From Atrina japonica (lineage: Eukaryota > Mollusca > Bivalvia > Pterioida > Pinnidae), in the NCBI GenBank assembly GCA_030159075.1, contig BROG01000112.1, forward strand, positions 1,263,501-1,327,500: 64,000 nt of DNA. The letters run 5' to 3'. The position numbers were made by a program, and so were the translations under genes. The notes below the pieces were generated by a model. The model saw nothing but the letters and a program-made list of their open reading frames with translations, made no database searches and was not told the DNA's origin. Below, in pieces: positions 13,046 through 27,985 of the stretch. Numbering within the stretch: position 1 is the first letter of the stretch; each line of letters starts with the position of its first letter.

Positions 13046-13437
13046 AGTACTATCTTTATAGTTAATTCTATATACACCTTTCTCTAATACATGTAGTCAG
13101 CTCACATTGGGCTAGTGATAAAGTGTTGGTCTTGCAAGTCTGCTGAGGAGAGGCTTTGGATTTTAAACTAATTTGAATGTGTCAGAAAATATCATTTAAA
13201 AAAAGGATCTATTAAACATGTCTTATCTATAAATAATCCTAGAAAGATACTGTTTTGTATTTTGAGGTCTAAATTATTAATTACCAGTACATGTAGTTAT
13301 AATTTGCCATAGCGGCTGTGTAATTGGATCTTCTGTTGCTAATGGATTTTCTGCATTTAAGTTTCTTCTATCCGTTTTAATGGTACACCAACCATAAATG
13401 TACAGCCACCATTGATAAAAGTCCTGCTTCACTCTGT
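13046..13437. other. Non-coding stretch
   Basis: AT-rich with no gene. The segment near 13095-13200 faintly resembles a worn S2 SINE (GGGCTAGTGATAAAGTG, GAATGTGTCAGAAAA). Confidence 0.3.
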
Positions 13438-13561
13438 CATCGTCCTTCATGTTTGTGGGGTTATTTATGGCGTCCTTTATGTTTGTCGGGGTTATTTATG
13501 GCGTCCTTTATGTTTGTCGGGGTTATTTATGGCGTCCTTTATGTTTGTCGGGGTTATTGAT
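13438..13561 (+). repeat. 31-bp minisatellite, 4 units
   Basis: Units of GGCGTCCTTTATGTTTGTCG followed by GGGTTATTTAT begin at about 13438, 13469, 13500 and 13531. Confidence 0.9.
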
Positions 13562-13785
13562 GGCAGTAATTATTTTCTGCTGATTGTGTAGATGGTACGC
13601 CAACACTACCCTCTGTAGAAAACCATTAATATTCTGATGAAAGGGATTCCATTTTACGAGTGCACCTGTTAATAGCATTTTCTTGTTTTTTTTAATATTT
13701 TGTATCACATAAATGCATAATGCCATCCAAATCCTAGTTTACCAGGTGCATTCCTAACATGTGTGTGTACAACACATGCACACAT

Positions 13786-14702
<917 letters not shown>

Positions 14703-14913
14703 TTAACTCATTGACCCTGTAGTCACATTTGTACTCGCCTACTTTGAAAAACGGTCCAGTGTCGAAATTCAGGAGTATATGAATAAGAATCCAAATTTAC
14801 AATAATTCATCCTGCATTAACTTGTTCACACCTGAATCATGACAGTGGACCATTCTATGTATTGATTTGGATCAGTCTAAAGGTGATCACAGGGGTTGAT
14901 TTATTTCTATGTA
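14703..14913 (+). mobile_element. About 210-bp TTAA-type MITE (family M2), copy 1
   Basis: Opens with TTAACTCATTGACCCTGTAG and ends near TCTAAAGGTGATCACAGGGG, then TTGATTTA. Inner words AGTCACATTTGTACTCG and ATGTATTGATTTGGATCAGT match the copies at 16196 and 39732. Its termini resemble the shorter M1 family. Confidence 0.6.
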
Positions 14914-15070
14914 ACCCTTATATAACATAGGCAGGGATTTTCAGTCATTCTAGACATTGCTTTTATTTTTTTTTCACAGACTGCCATTTATGGGGTAAAA
15001 AATTTTTTTCTGTATAAACTTATTTTTAGGGTTATAGATTGATATATATTGAACACAATTAAAATGGATT

Positions 15071-15244
15071 TAAAACAATGTAATGTCATGCTGACATAAA
15101 AATCAAAGAAAACATGGATATAATCATACTGATGTAAAATTGCACAATCCCAATAATTAAAACAATGTAATGTCATGCTGACATAAAAATCAAAGAAAAC
15201 ATGGATATAATCATACTGATGTAAAATTGCGCAATCCCAATAAT
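15071..15244. repeat. 87-bp tandem duplication
   Basis: TAAAACAATGTAATGTCATG starts both units (15071 and 15158). The two units differ by very few bases (for example GCACAATCC versus GCGCAATCC), so the event is recent. Confidence 0.92.
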
Positions 15245-15654
15245 TAATACATATATTTTGCCCAAATTAGAGCCTAAAAGAATTCATTAAACATAACCAT
15301 CCGGGATCTGTTACAGTAAAGGTTAGAAAAATGGCGCTGCACTTCAATCGCGAAAATCTTTCCCAATTGTTTCTTTGCATGTTTTAAAGGATGTTGAGGT
15401 AACTGTTTACAATTTATATATAATTTCCTATTTGTGTGCTGCGAAATAAATGAGATTTTATGAGAAATGATAAAAAATTGGAAACTGTTTTAGTACCCAG
15501 TATACATGTAGTTCTGTTTTCACTACATACATCTAAATTGGGGATGTAATCCTTAAAACAATGAAATAAATGATTGTTATTTTTTTAATCAAGAGAAAAA
15601 TTTTATGGTAAAACATATAAATATGATTTTTTAAATATTTGTTAAAGTGCATCT
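15245..15654. other. Non-coding stretch
   Basis: AT-rich, no gene. A short frame starting ATGGCGCTGCACTTC at 15331 ends after about 18 codons and I do not call it. Confidence 0.3.
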
Positions 15655-15745
15655 TTAACCCATCAACCCCTGAAAATAATGAACTCTTCTGTAAATCAAT
15701 GACATAGAACCAGTCCAAATGTATTTTTAGGGGTGAATGTGTTAA
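15655..15745 (-). mobile_element. TTAA-type MITE (family M1), well-preserved copy e
   Basis: Starts TTAACCCATCAACCCCTG and ends AGGGGTGAATGTGTTAA: imperfect inverted repeats bordered by TTAA on both sides. The core GAACTCTTCTGTAAATCAAT is shared with the other copies. Confidence 0.75.
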
Positions 15746-16150
15746 AAGGCATTCTTAGTTGTCATGGATACAAAGATGTATCTACAGCTGGCATTTTTTG
15801 GTGGCATTTAAATGTACTTTCTTACAGTAGGCATTTTCGGGCTTCCTAGATATTACGACCATTTCAAATATGGTAGATATGAATTTCAAACAAACATGAA
15901 ATTCCTGTCAAAGAACAAAGAATAGAATAATTCCTGTGTCTATGTGCCATATTTATTTTATTCATCACTAATATACAGTAAAAGTGTGAGATATGTAGGG
16001 GTCATCTAATATGTTTTTCTTTGTGTAAATTTAGGCAATGCTGCTATGAGAAAATTGTATGTCTGATTTGCTGGACCAGTCCAATACATGTCTGCATAGG
16101 TATATATTTATTATGCCTATCCCTCTGTCCATCTGATAAAAATTCTTAAA

Positions 16151-16153
<3 letters not shown>

Positions 16154-16187
<34 letters not shown>
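16154..16187. repeat. (TA)n microsatellite
   Basis: A pure TA run directly beside the left end of the MITE at 16196. Confidence 0.95.
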
Positions 16188-16190
<3 letters not shown>

Positions 16191-16195
16191 GACAT

Positions 16196-16391
16196 TTTTA
16201 ACATTTAGACTGACCCAAATCAATAAATTGTATGGCCTACTGTCATAACTCAGGGGTGAACAAATTAAAATTGCAGGAAAAATATTTTAAGATTTAGATT
16301 CTAAATATTATATTCCTGAATTCTGACAATAGACTCTGCCATTCTTTGAAATGGGCAAGTCTAAATGTGGCTACAGGGGTCAGTGAGTTAA
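16196..16391 (-). mobile_element. TTAA-type MITE (family M2), copy 2
   Basis: The left part TTTAACATTTAGACTGACCC and the right end TGTGGCTACAGGGGTCAGTG, then AGTTAA. Inner words ATCAATAAATTGTATGGCC and CTGAATTCTGACAATAGACT are shared with the copy at 39732. The ends are inverted and the right end carries TTAA. Confidence 0.65.
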
Positions 16392-17127
16392 TATAGAGGT
16401 CCGTTAGTCAGGTTCTGCTCACTTTGTAATGAGGAAACAGTCCTTGTCACAAACACATTATTTTTATACTGTCAGATGACAAGTAAGTTGACAGCTGTTG
16501 AAGATGGTACGAAATATATGATTTGTCACTTTATTCAGGTGTTAAATGACTAGTCCCTTACATGTGTCATATGATGTAAAACAAAACAAAAAAATACAAG
16601 AAAAATACTAAACCTAAACATGACCTAACAAATGATCCTTGCCGATTTCAGACACACGTTAGCTGTATTTTATTATGGTGTAATAGTCAGGGATGTCACC
16701 AGAGGTAGAAAAGATCAAATGACGATTAATTGGTCTGTGCCCAGACAATCATTGTCGTTATGGCGTAACATATATAACTGTATTAATACCTGTTTTCTAT
16801 AAAAAGAAGATAAAAAGCCATTGATCATATATATGCAAGTGATTATGTTCGTGTGTACATTTTTTAAAATATCACATATTTGTTTCTCGTGAATAAGATT
16901 TACTAGTATGTATATCCGATATATTCTTCCACCTTTTACAGGCACATCTACCATTTTGCCAAGCCAGAATTACTCTGTCCATACCCTAGGGTATAGACAA
17001 GTTACACGTGCTACATGGTCATTGTATGATGTCACAATATAATTTTATAACTTGGGATTTCAGGAGAAGACAGTACATTAGAAGTTGGGTCAGATTTTAT
17101 TTACGTACATAAACGTGTGTCTGAATC
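16392..17127. other. Non-coding stretch
   Basis: No gene recognised. A minus-strand frame at 16715-16954 has ordinary random composition. Confidence 0.35.
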
Positions 17128-17286
17128 ATGGGAGAAAAACAATCAAACATGGCTGTTTTGAGTGGAAAGGGAAATTTTAACCCTCGTGGTAAGAATCTGA
17201 AAATCCAATCATCCGGAAACCCCCCGGATTGGGCAACCAGATCCTTACCACTCAGATGGAGATTTCCTTATCCACATGACACCCAT
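17128..17286 (+). CDS. Possible isolated coding exon, unrecognised
   Basis: An ATG-started open stretch that is clearly richer in G+C than its surroundings and encodes a basic peptide with GKGNFNPRGKNLK and DWATRSLPLRWRFPY. After ACCCAT at 17286 comes GTAAGATTC, a good donor, and beyond that the frame becomes AT-rich. It could be an alternative first exon of the RASSF8-like gene or an exon of another gene. No domain is recognised, and chance remains likely. Confidence 0.2.
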
Positions 17287-17295
17287 GTAAGATTC

Positions 17296-17990
17296 TATTA
17301 TTCAAACTACAGTAATACATCGATGAACGTACATGTAGTCAAAAGTCTTGTTGAAATCAGTGTCATTCAAACAAAAGTACATGTACATGTTGGTAATATA
17401 CATCTATATTTTAAGATGTCGACTTGATATCTTTCATTAAAATATTTGGAAACATAAGGTAATTATTTGATGTCAAAGGCATTTTGACCTTATGACAAGG
17501 ACACGCCGTGTGACAATTTTCAAATGTTTAAAGTGAGTCGTTCATTACAGTCCTTTTCTTTCTGTGTCATGTCTTTAATCTTATTGTAAGAATTATATTT
17601 GTAACCTTGAGACAGATTTTTAAGGATGCTTAAATAAAAATGTTCCTCCTTGGATGTCACCTTGAAAGAGACGGCTTTATCATGTACACTTATAAAGTGT
17701 CGTCAGTCACTGTTGTTCTTGTCTCTTCTGATGTATGATTTGAATTTAATCTACTATAATTCTCAGATATCACTTCAAGTGGCTTGTCTGTGTCAAGACT
17801 TGTTCTATCTTTTTGCCCTTTCGGCAGAACTCCAATCCTAAATAATCATCCAGTTTTGTAAACTAATCCTGTTGAATGAAGATTTCACAAATTACAATGT
17901 ATGTTAACCACATTTGAATGATTAATTTTCCAATATCTAAGTAAAATCAGAACTTTTGTAAAGCCTAAAACTTCTAGCTCCATCATATAC
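17296..17990. other. Non-coding stretch
   Basis: AT-rich, without recognised gene or repeat. Confidence 0.35.
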
Positions 17991-18482
17991 TTTTTGTATG
18001 GAATCTCAATAGTGTTGTTTTTGTATGAGATCTCAGTAATGTTGTTTTTGTATGGAATCTCAGTAGTGTTATTTGTATGGAATCTCAGTAGTGTTATTTG
18101 TATGGAAACTCAGTAGTGTTATTTGTATGGAATCTCAAATTTGTTGTTTTTGTATGGAATCTCAGTAGTGTTAATTATATGGAATCTCAGTTTTGTTATT
18201 TTTGTATGAAATCTCAGTAGTGTTGCTTTTGTATGGAATCTCATTAGTGTTGTTTTTGTATGGAATCTCAGTAGTGTTGTTTTTGTATGGAATCTCAGTA
18301 GTGTTGTATTTGTATGGGATCTCAGTAGTAATGTATTTGTATGGGATCTCAGTAGTAATGTTTTTGTATGGAATCTCAGTAGTGTTGTTTTTGTATGGAA
18401 TCTCAGTAGTGTTGTATTTGTATGGAATCTCAGTAGTGTTGTATTTGTATGGTGTCTCAGTAATCTCAGTAGTGATGTTTTT
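17991..18482 (+). repeat. 27-bp minisatellite, about 18 units
   Basis: The unit is GTATGGAATCTCAGTAGTGT followed by TGTTTTT. Several early units are shorter (about 25 bp, lacking T's). From about 18193 the period is a strict 27 bp, so one frame stays open and would give LYGISVVLF-type repeats; there is no other evidence of coding. Confidence 0.93.
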
Positions 18483-18879
18483 TCAATGCTTTGGGCAAGA
18501 AGATTGGATGAAGTGAGTTGGGAGATGTAATATATGTTGGTTTTTAAATCACCTCAACCAAAGGTTCATTTTGTCCATGCTTAGGGGAAAACCTGTTATG
18601 TTGTTTTTGGACTATAACTGCACAAATCATCCAAAACAGTGACTAATCTAATGAGATGAGTTATTGTACATGTACATGGTATATGTAATGTTGTCATACA
18701 TATGTATTGCATCGACGTTTTTGTCAACAGAAACATAACCACTGACACTGAAAGTAATGTGCCATAAATTTAATCTAGCAATGATCCTAACAGAATGATG
18801 GTAGTCAATGTGTACATAGTAGTTGTTGATTTTGGGAATTGCAACTTACTTGCCACACCCACTAGGTCTATTCTACTAC
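18483..18879. other. Non-coding stretch
   Basis: No gene recognised. Confidence 0.35.
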
Positions 18880-18971
18880 TTAACCCATTCACCCCAAAAG
18901 ACACATTTGGACTGGTCTTAGTCATTGGTTTAGATAAGATTCCATTGTTTTTTCAGGGATGAATGAGTTAA
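18880..18971 (+). mobile_element. TTAA-type MITE (family M1), best-preserved copy f
   Basis: TTAACCCATTCACCCC at the left and AGGGATGAATGAGTTAA at the right: inverted ends and TTAA on each side, 92 bp in all. The core is GACACATTTGGACTGGTCTT, then GTCATTGGTTTAGA. A TTAA duplication with CCY-starting termini is the pattern of piggyBac-type elements, though the family assignment is an inference. Confidence 0.8.
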
Positions 18972-18999
18972 TTGGAAAAATGGTCCTGATCTTCTTTCA

Positions 19000-20677
<1,678 letters not shown>

Positions 20678-21283
20678 TATAGAACACATAAAACTTTAAC
20701 ATAGTCTGAGCATGTAAAGGACCGAGATCCCCTGACTGAATTACGAAGTACATTTGATATGGCGAAAGAGTTTATCTGAAAGGTCATTGCATACGGAAAT
20801 ACAGCTGGATTTTTTAAGGTACGGGAAAACTAAAATTCTAATAAAACAAATAATTTCAAAAAGAAGATCTTTTACAATGTTTTACGTGTTTGATAATGTA
20901 TTTGAACACACATTTTATCATATTCTCGACTATATGTCAGGGGACAAAAATAATCATTGTGACAGCTTGTATCGCTATAATGAAATATAGAACACATAAA
21001 CTTTAACATAGTGCTGAGCATGTAAAGACCAAGGATCCTCTGAGCTGAATTTCGAAGTACATTTGATATGGCGAAAGAGTTTATATGATAGGTCATTGCA
21101 TTGGAAATACCGCTGGATTTTTAAGGTACGGGAAAACTAAAAAATTTAATGAAAACAAATAATTTCAAAAGAAGATCTTTACACGTTTTACGTGTTTGAT
21201 AATGTATTTGAACACACATTTTATCATATTCTCGACTATATGTCAGGGGACAAAAATAATCATTGTGACAGCTTGTATCGCTT
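20678..21283. repeat. 308-bp tandem duplication
   Basis: Two direct units start at TATAGAACACATAAA (20678 and 20986). Their second halves are almost identical (GTGTTTGATAATGTATTTGA through GACAGCTTGTATCGCT). Their first halves differ mostly by one-base indels in homopolymers. It is recent, or partly an assembly or sequencing artefact. Neither unit codes for a recognisable protein. Confidence 0.9.
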
Positions 21284-22286
21284 TAAGTCAGTGCTGGATT
21301 AAGTCCCACTGGAGCCTAAGTTGATTTTGTGAAAAGGTTTGCCAATTTACTTTGTGAAAACTGGCAATTTTTTTTCATTTAAAAATTAATTGATAACTGG
21401 AATTCTTTCAAATACAAATGTAACAGCATTGAAGCAGTTCTCTGCAACCAGAATAACCAATAGATGTTCAGGCAATGAAAATGGCTTCTGTGTCAGAGAA
21501 CTGGAAGTTATTTCATAGACCTACTGGTATGTTTTCTGTGCTGCCACCTTACCACGTATGGGGAAGACAACTCATCTCGATCCCCCATTAAAACAGAGAT
21601 CCTTTGTCACAGTAGAGATGGCAAAATAGAGAAATTTCACAGTAATTGATGCCAGTCCACAGTACAAGACAAAATTTGTGGCACATCATCTCTAGCTTGT
21701 GTATTCATCTGAGTGAAATATTGTTGTTGAGACATACAAAAGAAAAAAAACATTGAAACAAATTACACTTGTGTAAATGTGTTTTGAAATGTATCTAATG
21801 AAATGATCAGAAATTTGTTACTTAATATCCCAGATGTTATAATATGTTATCATAATAACATAGATACTGTGAGTAGGCAGATTTTACCTGGTGGATGCAA
21901 CATTAGATTTGTCACTGTTGTGAAACAGACACCTGTTAGTGACCACCCCTGTAACCAATCAGCAGAGTATCAGTATCACAGGGGATTTATGTTTCTAACG
22001 ATACACATGATACACGTTTGGTATCTCGGGACCAGTTAAAGCATTTATGATGCAATGAGCAAATAAATCAAATTTCAAGAAAAGACACCAATAGTAATGA
22101 ATTTTGTGATGTAAGTTTTGAAGATTTAAATTATAATTTTTGTTATTGGAGTGAATCTCAAATTCGCCTTAACGTCCTGTTTTTATATACAATGATTTCA
22201 TTTAAAACTCATTCTATTGATCAGTCAGTCAAAGGAACATTTCACACTGGATGGCTCCGAATATAAAGAGATGATTAAAGGAAAGT
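21284..22286. other. Non-coding stretch
   Basis: No gene or repeat family recognised. Confidence 0.35.
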
Positions 22287-22496
22287 TTAATACCCTTGTG
22301 TACGGTTCAACAGTTTTCTCTTTAAATCTCGCAGACGTAAGTACATAGGTAACACACCACAGTGTCTGCCGTTAACATTCTCATCCGATTCATGCAATTC
22401 TCTGTGTATCACCATGCTGTCCTTTTCCACATGAAGGTTATCAGAAATAAAATTCTTTCTATCAGGTTTCCGAGTGGCTGGGTAATTTAATACCAC
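22287..22496 (-). CDS. Doubtful short open frame, 69 aa
   Basis: A minus-strand frame whose product is charged and not low-complexity (DNLHVEKDSMVIHRELHES, then LRLRDLKRKLLNRTQ). It reads more like protein than its neighbours and ends in a stop. No domain or splice partner is recognised. It could be an old exon, a piece of a transposon or chance. Confidence 0.15.
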   Translation of the reverse strand: MVLNYPATRKPDRKNFISDNLHVEKDSMVIHRELHESDENVNGRHCGVLPMYLRLRDLKRKLLNRTQGY

Positions 22497-22628
22497 CCTA
22501 TAAAAATTGTTTCATCGGAACTTTTAAGTGCTCCAGTTTTCATTTGAATCTAGGTATAATGGTCAAGCAATGAGGTATGTGATTTTTTTTGTATCTGTTG
22601 TCAATAATGTGTCTGCATTACATACATG
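22497..22628. other. Non-coding spacer
   Basis: AT-rich and featureless. Confidence 0.3.
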
Positions 22629-22835
22629 AATATATATATATATATGAATTTACATCATGTGTGTGTGTATGTATATATATATATATATATATATGAATTT
22701 ACATCATGTGTGTGTATATGTATATATATATATATATATGAATTTATATCATGTGTGTATGTATGTATATATATATATATATATATATGAATTTATATCA
22801 TGTGTGTGTGTATGTATATATATATATATATATTT
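22629..22835. repeat. Compound (TA)n plus 25-bp linker minisatellite, 4 units
   Basis: Each unit joins a (TA)n run to GAATTTACATCATGTGTGTG and TATG. Linkers occur near 22645, 22693, 22739 and 22787. The array probably grew from one microsatellite by unequal exchange. Confidence 0.9.
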
Positions 22836-25081
22836 TTATACTGTATATAAAAGTTTGAATCGTTTTTTCTTTATCTTGGCCATAAATAAAAGATTCTTTC
22901 TTATTAGATGTCTGTCAGAACTAGGTTTGTTTAATTTTCGGCTCGCAATGTTGACACAAAGTGTAAAGAGCTGATCGTCTGAGTAAAAAATATTATGTCA
23001 CACCTACAGGTTCCAAAGACTTTTAGTGTGAAAGTCAGGTAATGATTGTGTCCTGATTGTTCAGTTATCTTGTAAAGAGTTGTCAGGATTTTTGGTTGGT
23101 TGGCCATGAGAAATGTACTGTTTTTAAAGTTTTGTGTCAGGTAGACAGTACACAGAAATGCTGTCCTTTATGCTACACAGTGCTTCAAAATTACATATAT
23201 TCTCCTAATGAACTGTTACAGCACTGAGTAGATAATTTAGGAAATGTCATAGTGTCCCTTGTTTGTGGATTGGTTACTTAATGGTGGTATTCTCTACTGT
23301 GGTAAAGTATTGTGACTAAGTCACAACTGTTCCAAACAGGGAAGGTTGGGTTGGGGTGTCGGCTGCCATTAGGTACAGTACTTTAGGCATGTTTCTATTC
23401 CTTATTTAGTCAGTCCACTACTGATAAAATGGAGGGGGATGGGTTGGGATGGTATTATGAGGCATAAGTTTTACCTGTATCCATCCATCAGTCTGTTTGG
23501 TCAAGGTTTAGGTTAAAGTTTTGTAATTGCTCACTATTTACTGCAGGATTTGCAAAGAGGACATTTATTACTCTCACAATTATTGTTTTCTTTGTATTAA
23601 TTTATGCATATTGAAAAGCAAAATAACCATAAGATTATAGAATCTTGCACTATGGCTGTCCTACAGCTATTTGATCTACATGTACATTACAAGGCTTCAT
23701 TTGAATTTCCAGCGAATGTTGCGGTACATTTTTTGTTCTAGCTTAATCCTGACACATTTTCTCTGATGGAAAAGAACACACCGCTTTTCCTTTGATCCCT
23801 AACTGATTTTACAAGTTTTCAAGAGTGTAATTTTTTTTTTAATGAATAAGATTAATTGTCAAATTTTTTTATTATCATTATTATTATCAACTTTACTAAG
23901 GTAATCTGATTTTCACATTACAGTTGACAAAAAATATCAATAAAGCCATAAAAAATTCCAAAATAATTATAATCTGTTTTCTCTGATGTAAAAAATAATG
24001 ATAATCTGGTTTTGGTCCTGATGAATCTGTATTAACCAGTGATTAAATGTGAAACCATTCCATGGGAACCAGGAGGGCAAATGTTACAGATATAATATCT
24101 GCTTTCGTCATTACATAACCTTGTTGTCTCTCTAAATATTTACCGTTGTTTTTATTACATCATTTTCTATGTTCATCATATCTTTTCCAAGATAGTGCAA
24201 TCTTGAAACCCTCAGATTCAAGGAACAAGGTTTCATACCAAGGTGGGAGTATTTGTTATGATCGTCATCACACACAAGTTTTGGATTTAAAATCGGGAAA
24301 AATACAGAAATTATCTCTCAACCCAGACTGATATAATCTCATGCATATATCACACACATCACAAAGACTTCAGTTTACAAATCTTATTTAAAGAATACTT
24401 TATGATACTTTCAAATCAATATATAACCTGATAGAAGCCTCAATGAGCTTCATTGTGATAACAAAATCTAATCATTCTGGAGGTTATTAGGATTAAATAC
24501 ATTGTTTATTTAAAGGAATCACTATCATGTCCATAAATACTGTACCAGATAAGTCGTCATTAAATGGTCTCTCCCTTAAAAGGCCTGTCGGCATATCAAA
24601 GTCTCTACGATAATGGGAAATGTACACAATGTGAAAGTGACAACACTGCAGGCTGTGTATATCAATAAGTATATATGTATGTCTGTGGAAGGTTTTTCAA
24701 TGTATTAGTATCGGAGCTTTAGATGGAAATGTTTTCTCAAAACACAGGTATGAATTCTTCTATATTAACCTAATTTTTTTTACCTGTGCTGACCTCAATC
24801 ATAAGTACTGCCAAATATATTGTAAGTTAACCACTGTACATTTTTTTTTCTTGTGTACAGTGAAATTCTTTTCTTTTTCTTTAAAAAAAATTACTGACCT
24901 TTCTACCTGGTGGCATAATTATTACATAGACTGTTTATAGCTGAACACTCTTTCTAAATAATGGCTGAATACTATCATTTTGGAGAGTTGATAAACTTTG
25001 GGCTAGACATTATCTTTTTTTGTACAGAAATTCAAATTGATCTTAAATATTTATATAAAATTTGAAGTTATGATATTGAAA
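22836..25081. other. Non-coding stretch
   Basis: No supported gene. A frame at 24146-24331 ends in a polar stretch (DLKSGKIQKLSLNPD, then stop) after CTTTTCCAAG, a poor acceptor. I do not call it. Confidence 0.3.
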
Positions 25082-25265
25082 TACAGTCAAACTTGTCTAT
25101 AAAGGTCACTCAATGGAACAGGCAAAAGAAGGTGTTATAGACAGGTGGCCTTTATAAAGAGGTTTATTCATTAAAAAAAAAGGTTTACAAATATTATTGT
25201 ATGTTTGAATGGCCTTAATAGGCATGTGCCCTTTATACCGAGGTGGCCTTTGATGCAAGTCTGTA
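25082..25265. mobile_element. pogo/Tigger-like MITE
   Basis: TACAGTCAAACTTGTCTATA at the left and GATGCAAGTCTGTATA at the right, with TA borders. The interior words AGGTGGCCTTTATA and GTGCCCTTTATACCGAGG echo the family at 37852 and 38501. Confidence 0.55.
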
Positions 25266-26826
25266 TACAAGTAAAGTAATGGTACATGTACAAATGTATA
25301 GTCAAGTCAATGATTACACAGATACCAGTCAGCTTTTTACACATTAGGACTGAAGTTTATGCTACCTTTTTTTTCATTGTTATTGAAAATTGATTACCAG
25401 TATCTTGATAAAAAAATATTTCCATATTTTTTCACGTATCTCAGAGAGACCAGGGGCCAACTTTACAAAAGGTCCAAAGTCTTAAGCTTAGTCTTAGGAC
25501 CACACTTATTACATGGGACCGTTTTACAAAGAATTGGGACTTGCAACTTATGACCAAATTTGAAAGTTGGGTAAAGCAATCACTATTGTAACAAACTAAC
25601 AACCAAATTAGGTCAGACTTTTTTGACTACTCAGAGGTAGTGCCTAGATTTAAGTTTTAATTCATCTTTGTAAACAGGTAAACATATTCATAAACTATCC
25701 TAGATCTTATCTAAAAATATGTGAATATACCTCAAGACTTGATTCAGGCTAGCATTGATAAAACGGTCCTAAGTTTTGTCTTAAATAAAAATCAAATACA
25801 TGTAATTAGATTCCTGATGAATGCTTTTTCCCACATGTGTAAAACAAGCAGCTGTGCTCTCTTTCAAGGCATTACCTTAGTTCATATCATTATATAAAGA
25901 TTGAAGGCCAAAAGTTGTCATTAGACCAACATATTCCTGAAAAAAATCCTAAAATGTAGAGAGGCTTTTTTACATCTTTAATTGACTATAAAATTGTAAC
26001 TCATATATATGTATATAGACATTCTTGCATCATTCATGAATGGTGGCTATAGTTCATTGCCCTGTCTGTAAATCTATGTACTGGTATATATGCTGATTAT
26101 GTCACTTGACATTTATGTTCCAAATTTTTTGCATTTTAATTATATATATGAATATATTAAATAAGAATATGTAGAAGATGCAATATCAGTCATCTTTGGT
26201 TTCACAAGACAGTATGAGACAATTAGGAAGGATGAAAAAAGGCAAGATGCTATGATTTTGTGTCAGATATACAGTACATATACATATGTGTACACATAGA
26301 ATGGTTTTATTGCCATTCTCTAATGATTTTACACTTACTTACAAAATGGCAAAGCAACAGATTTTGACGTGTGCTAAGAACAGTTTACCTGTGAGTGTTT
26401 TTGACATGTCATGCAGGCCTACTGTCAAAACTTTTAACTCTTTAAATTTTCTTAAAACAGTATATGCCCTAAGTCAAATGTGTGTGTGTGTTTTGTTGTT
26501 GTTACAAATAAACAAAAAATGCCATTAATACACAACACACAACATTGACTTACATATATTGGTATTTTCTGATGGCAATCTTCATCATAATTACCTCCCC
26601 TTTTGTCCTTTGCCCAGCTTATCTTGATTTAGATACATACTGGTAAATACGTATTGATATCCACACCTTTTTGGGTGTTCACATGTGATATAATGCATTA
26701 AAAGACCTGCTGGTTAGGATTATCCCTATCTGCTGTTGATCGACTTGTTAAGTCCGTATACATAATTTGGACTGTTGAGCTTCTTTGTTCATTCTCGCTT
26801 TATCTCTTTCTCTATTAATATTAGGT

Positions 26827-26827
<1 letters not shown>
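25266..26827. other. Non-coding stretch
   Basis: No gene. Around 25450-25790 the sequence carries GTCTTAGGACCAC and AAAACGGTCCTAAG words like those of the palindromic MITE at 48231, but I could not set borders. Confidence 0.3.
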
Positions 26828-26883
<56 letters not shown>

Positions 26884-26884
26884 G
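26828..26884 (+). repeat. (CT)n(CA)n compound microsatellite
   Basis: CT dinucleotides run directly into CA dinucleotides. Confidence 0.95.
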
Positions 26885-27777
26885 TGCATTTCATGTCAAA
26901 CATTGTGTATAACTGATTATGGAGCAAACATGAAAAATAGAATTACAGTATAAATAAATTATAGAAATTTTTTAAAAGAAAACATGATACTTAATTTTTC
27001 CATATAGCATCTCCTATGATTGAGTGAATTTCACCTTGGCCAACAAATGACCTCAAATTAGTGTGATTACATTTATATATACACACCAGCATGTACATGT
27101 GCACAAGGTTGTGTAACCAGTATACAAGGGAGATAACTCTACCCTATCATTATATCACATGGGTATGTCAATATTTGGATAATGATGTCCTTGTTTTACA
27201 AGATTAACATCTAGTTCTTATGGTCTGTTTGGTAAACAGTCATTAGATGACTTGATATATGCTCGATCACTTGATGACAGGAAATATTCTCTGTAAACAT
27301 TGCATAATTTCTGATTGATATCTGGATACAAATACTCAGTTGAGTTTTTATGAGGTTTACTGTCGTGGCAGGAATATTTCCTCTACATGCACATGTACCG
27401 TATTATATTCATGACCAACAGCTAGCTATCAGTGATGAAGGGGTGAATATTTGGAGCAAATACATGTATTTTACAATTGCAATAGACTGAAAAAAAAATA
27501 TTGCAATAGTAATTATAAAGAAAATATTGCGATAGTATTTAGAAATGTTATTACGGCAATAGTCATTGACACCCAAAATTTCGAAATATTGTGATTTAGT
27601 TTATATAGTGACGTGCCAGAATTTGAGTTCTATATGTGTGCCAGTGTTCATGTGCTTAGATGCCAGTCCAAATCTTAAATCTTTAACAATTGTCCTAATG
27701 TTTAAGTCTCGTCAGCAAAATCATTCTCAGGTCATTCTGTTGCCCTGCATTTGGCAAAGGTACAAACACTAGTCTAT
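26885..27777. other. Non-coding stretch
   Basis: AT-rich, nothing recognised. Confidence 0.35.
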
Positions 27778-27862
27778 GTGTTAAAGTCATAAATAGCCTG
27801 GATTTGAACCCAGAGTCTTCAGCTCGGGAACTCTCAACCTTTAAACCACTCTAGAGTCATTT
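27778..27862 (-). mobile_element. tRNA-like SINE head relic
   Basis: On the minus strand ACTCTAGAGTGGTTTAAAGG followed about 30 bases later by GGGTTCAAATCCAGG resembles Pol III A and B boxes of a Ser/Leu-type tRNA. The arms do not close into a good cloverleaf, so I read it as a SINE head or tRNA pseudogene. Confidence 0.3.
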
Positions 27863-27946
27863 AGACTACCAGTACCACAATCATATCTTCACCAATATTT
27901 TCTGAAGGCTTTCTTATTTTTGCCAGTAATTTGGCCTTTTCAGTCA

Positions 27947-27985
27947 ACCCCCCCCCCCCCCAACCCCCAACCCCCAACCCCCCCA
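27947..27985 (+). repeat. C-rich tract
   Basis: A run of about a dozen C followed by CAACCCC repeats. Confidence 0.9.

Noticed and set aside
18193..18516. LYGISVVLF-repeat frame
   Set aside because: A by-product of the 27-bp minisatellite with no other support.
24146..24331. Possible last exon with product ending LSLNPD
   Set aside because: The acceptor is weak, there is no partner exon and no recognisable domain.
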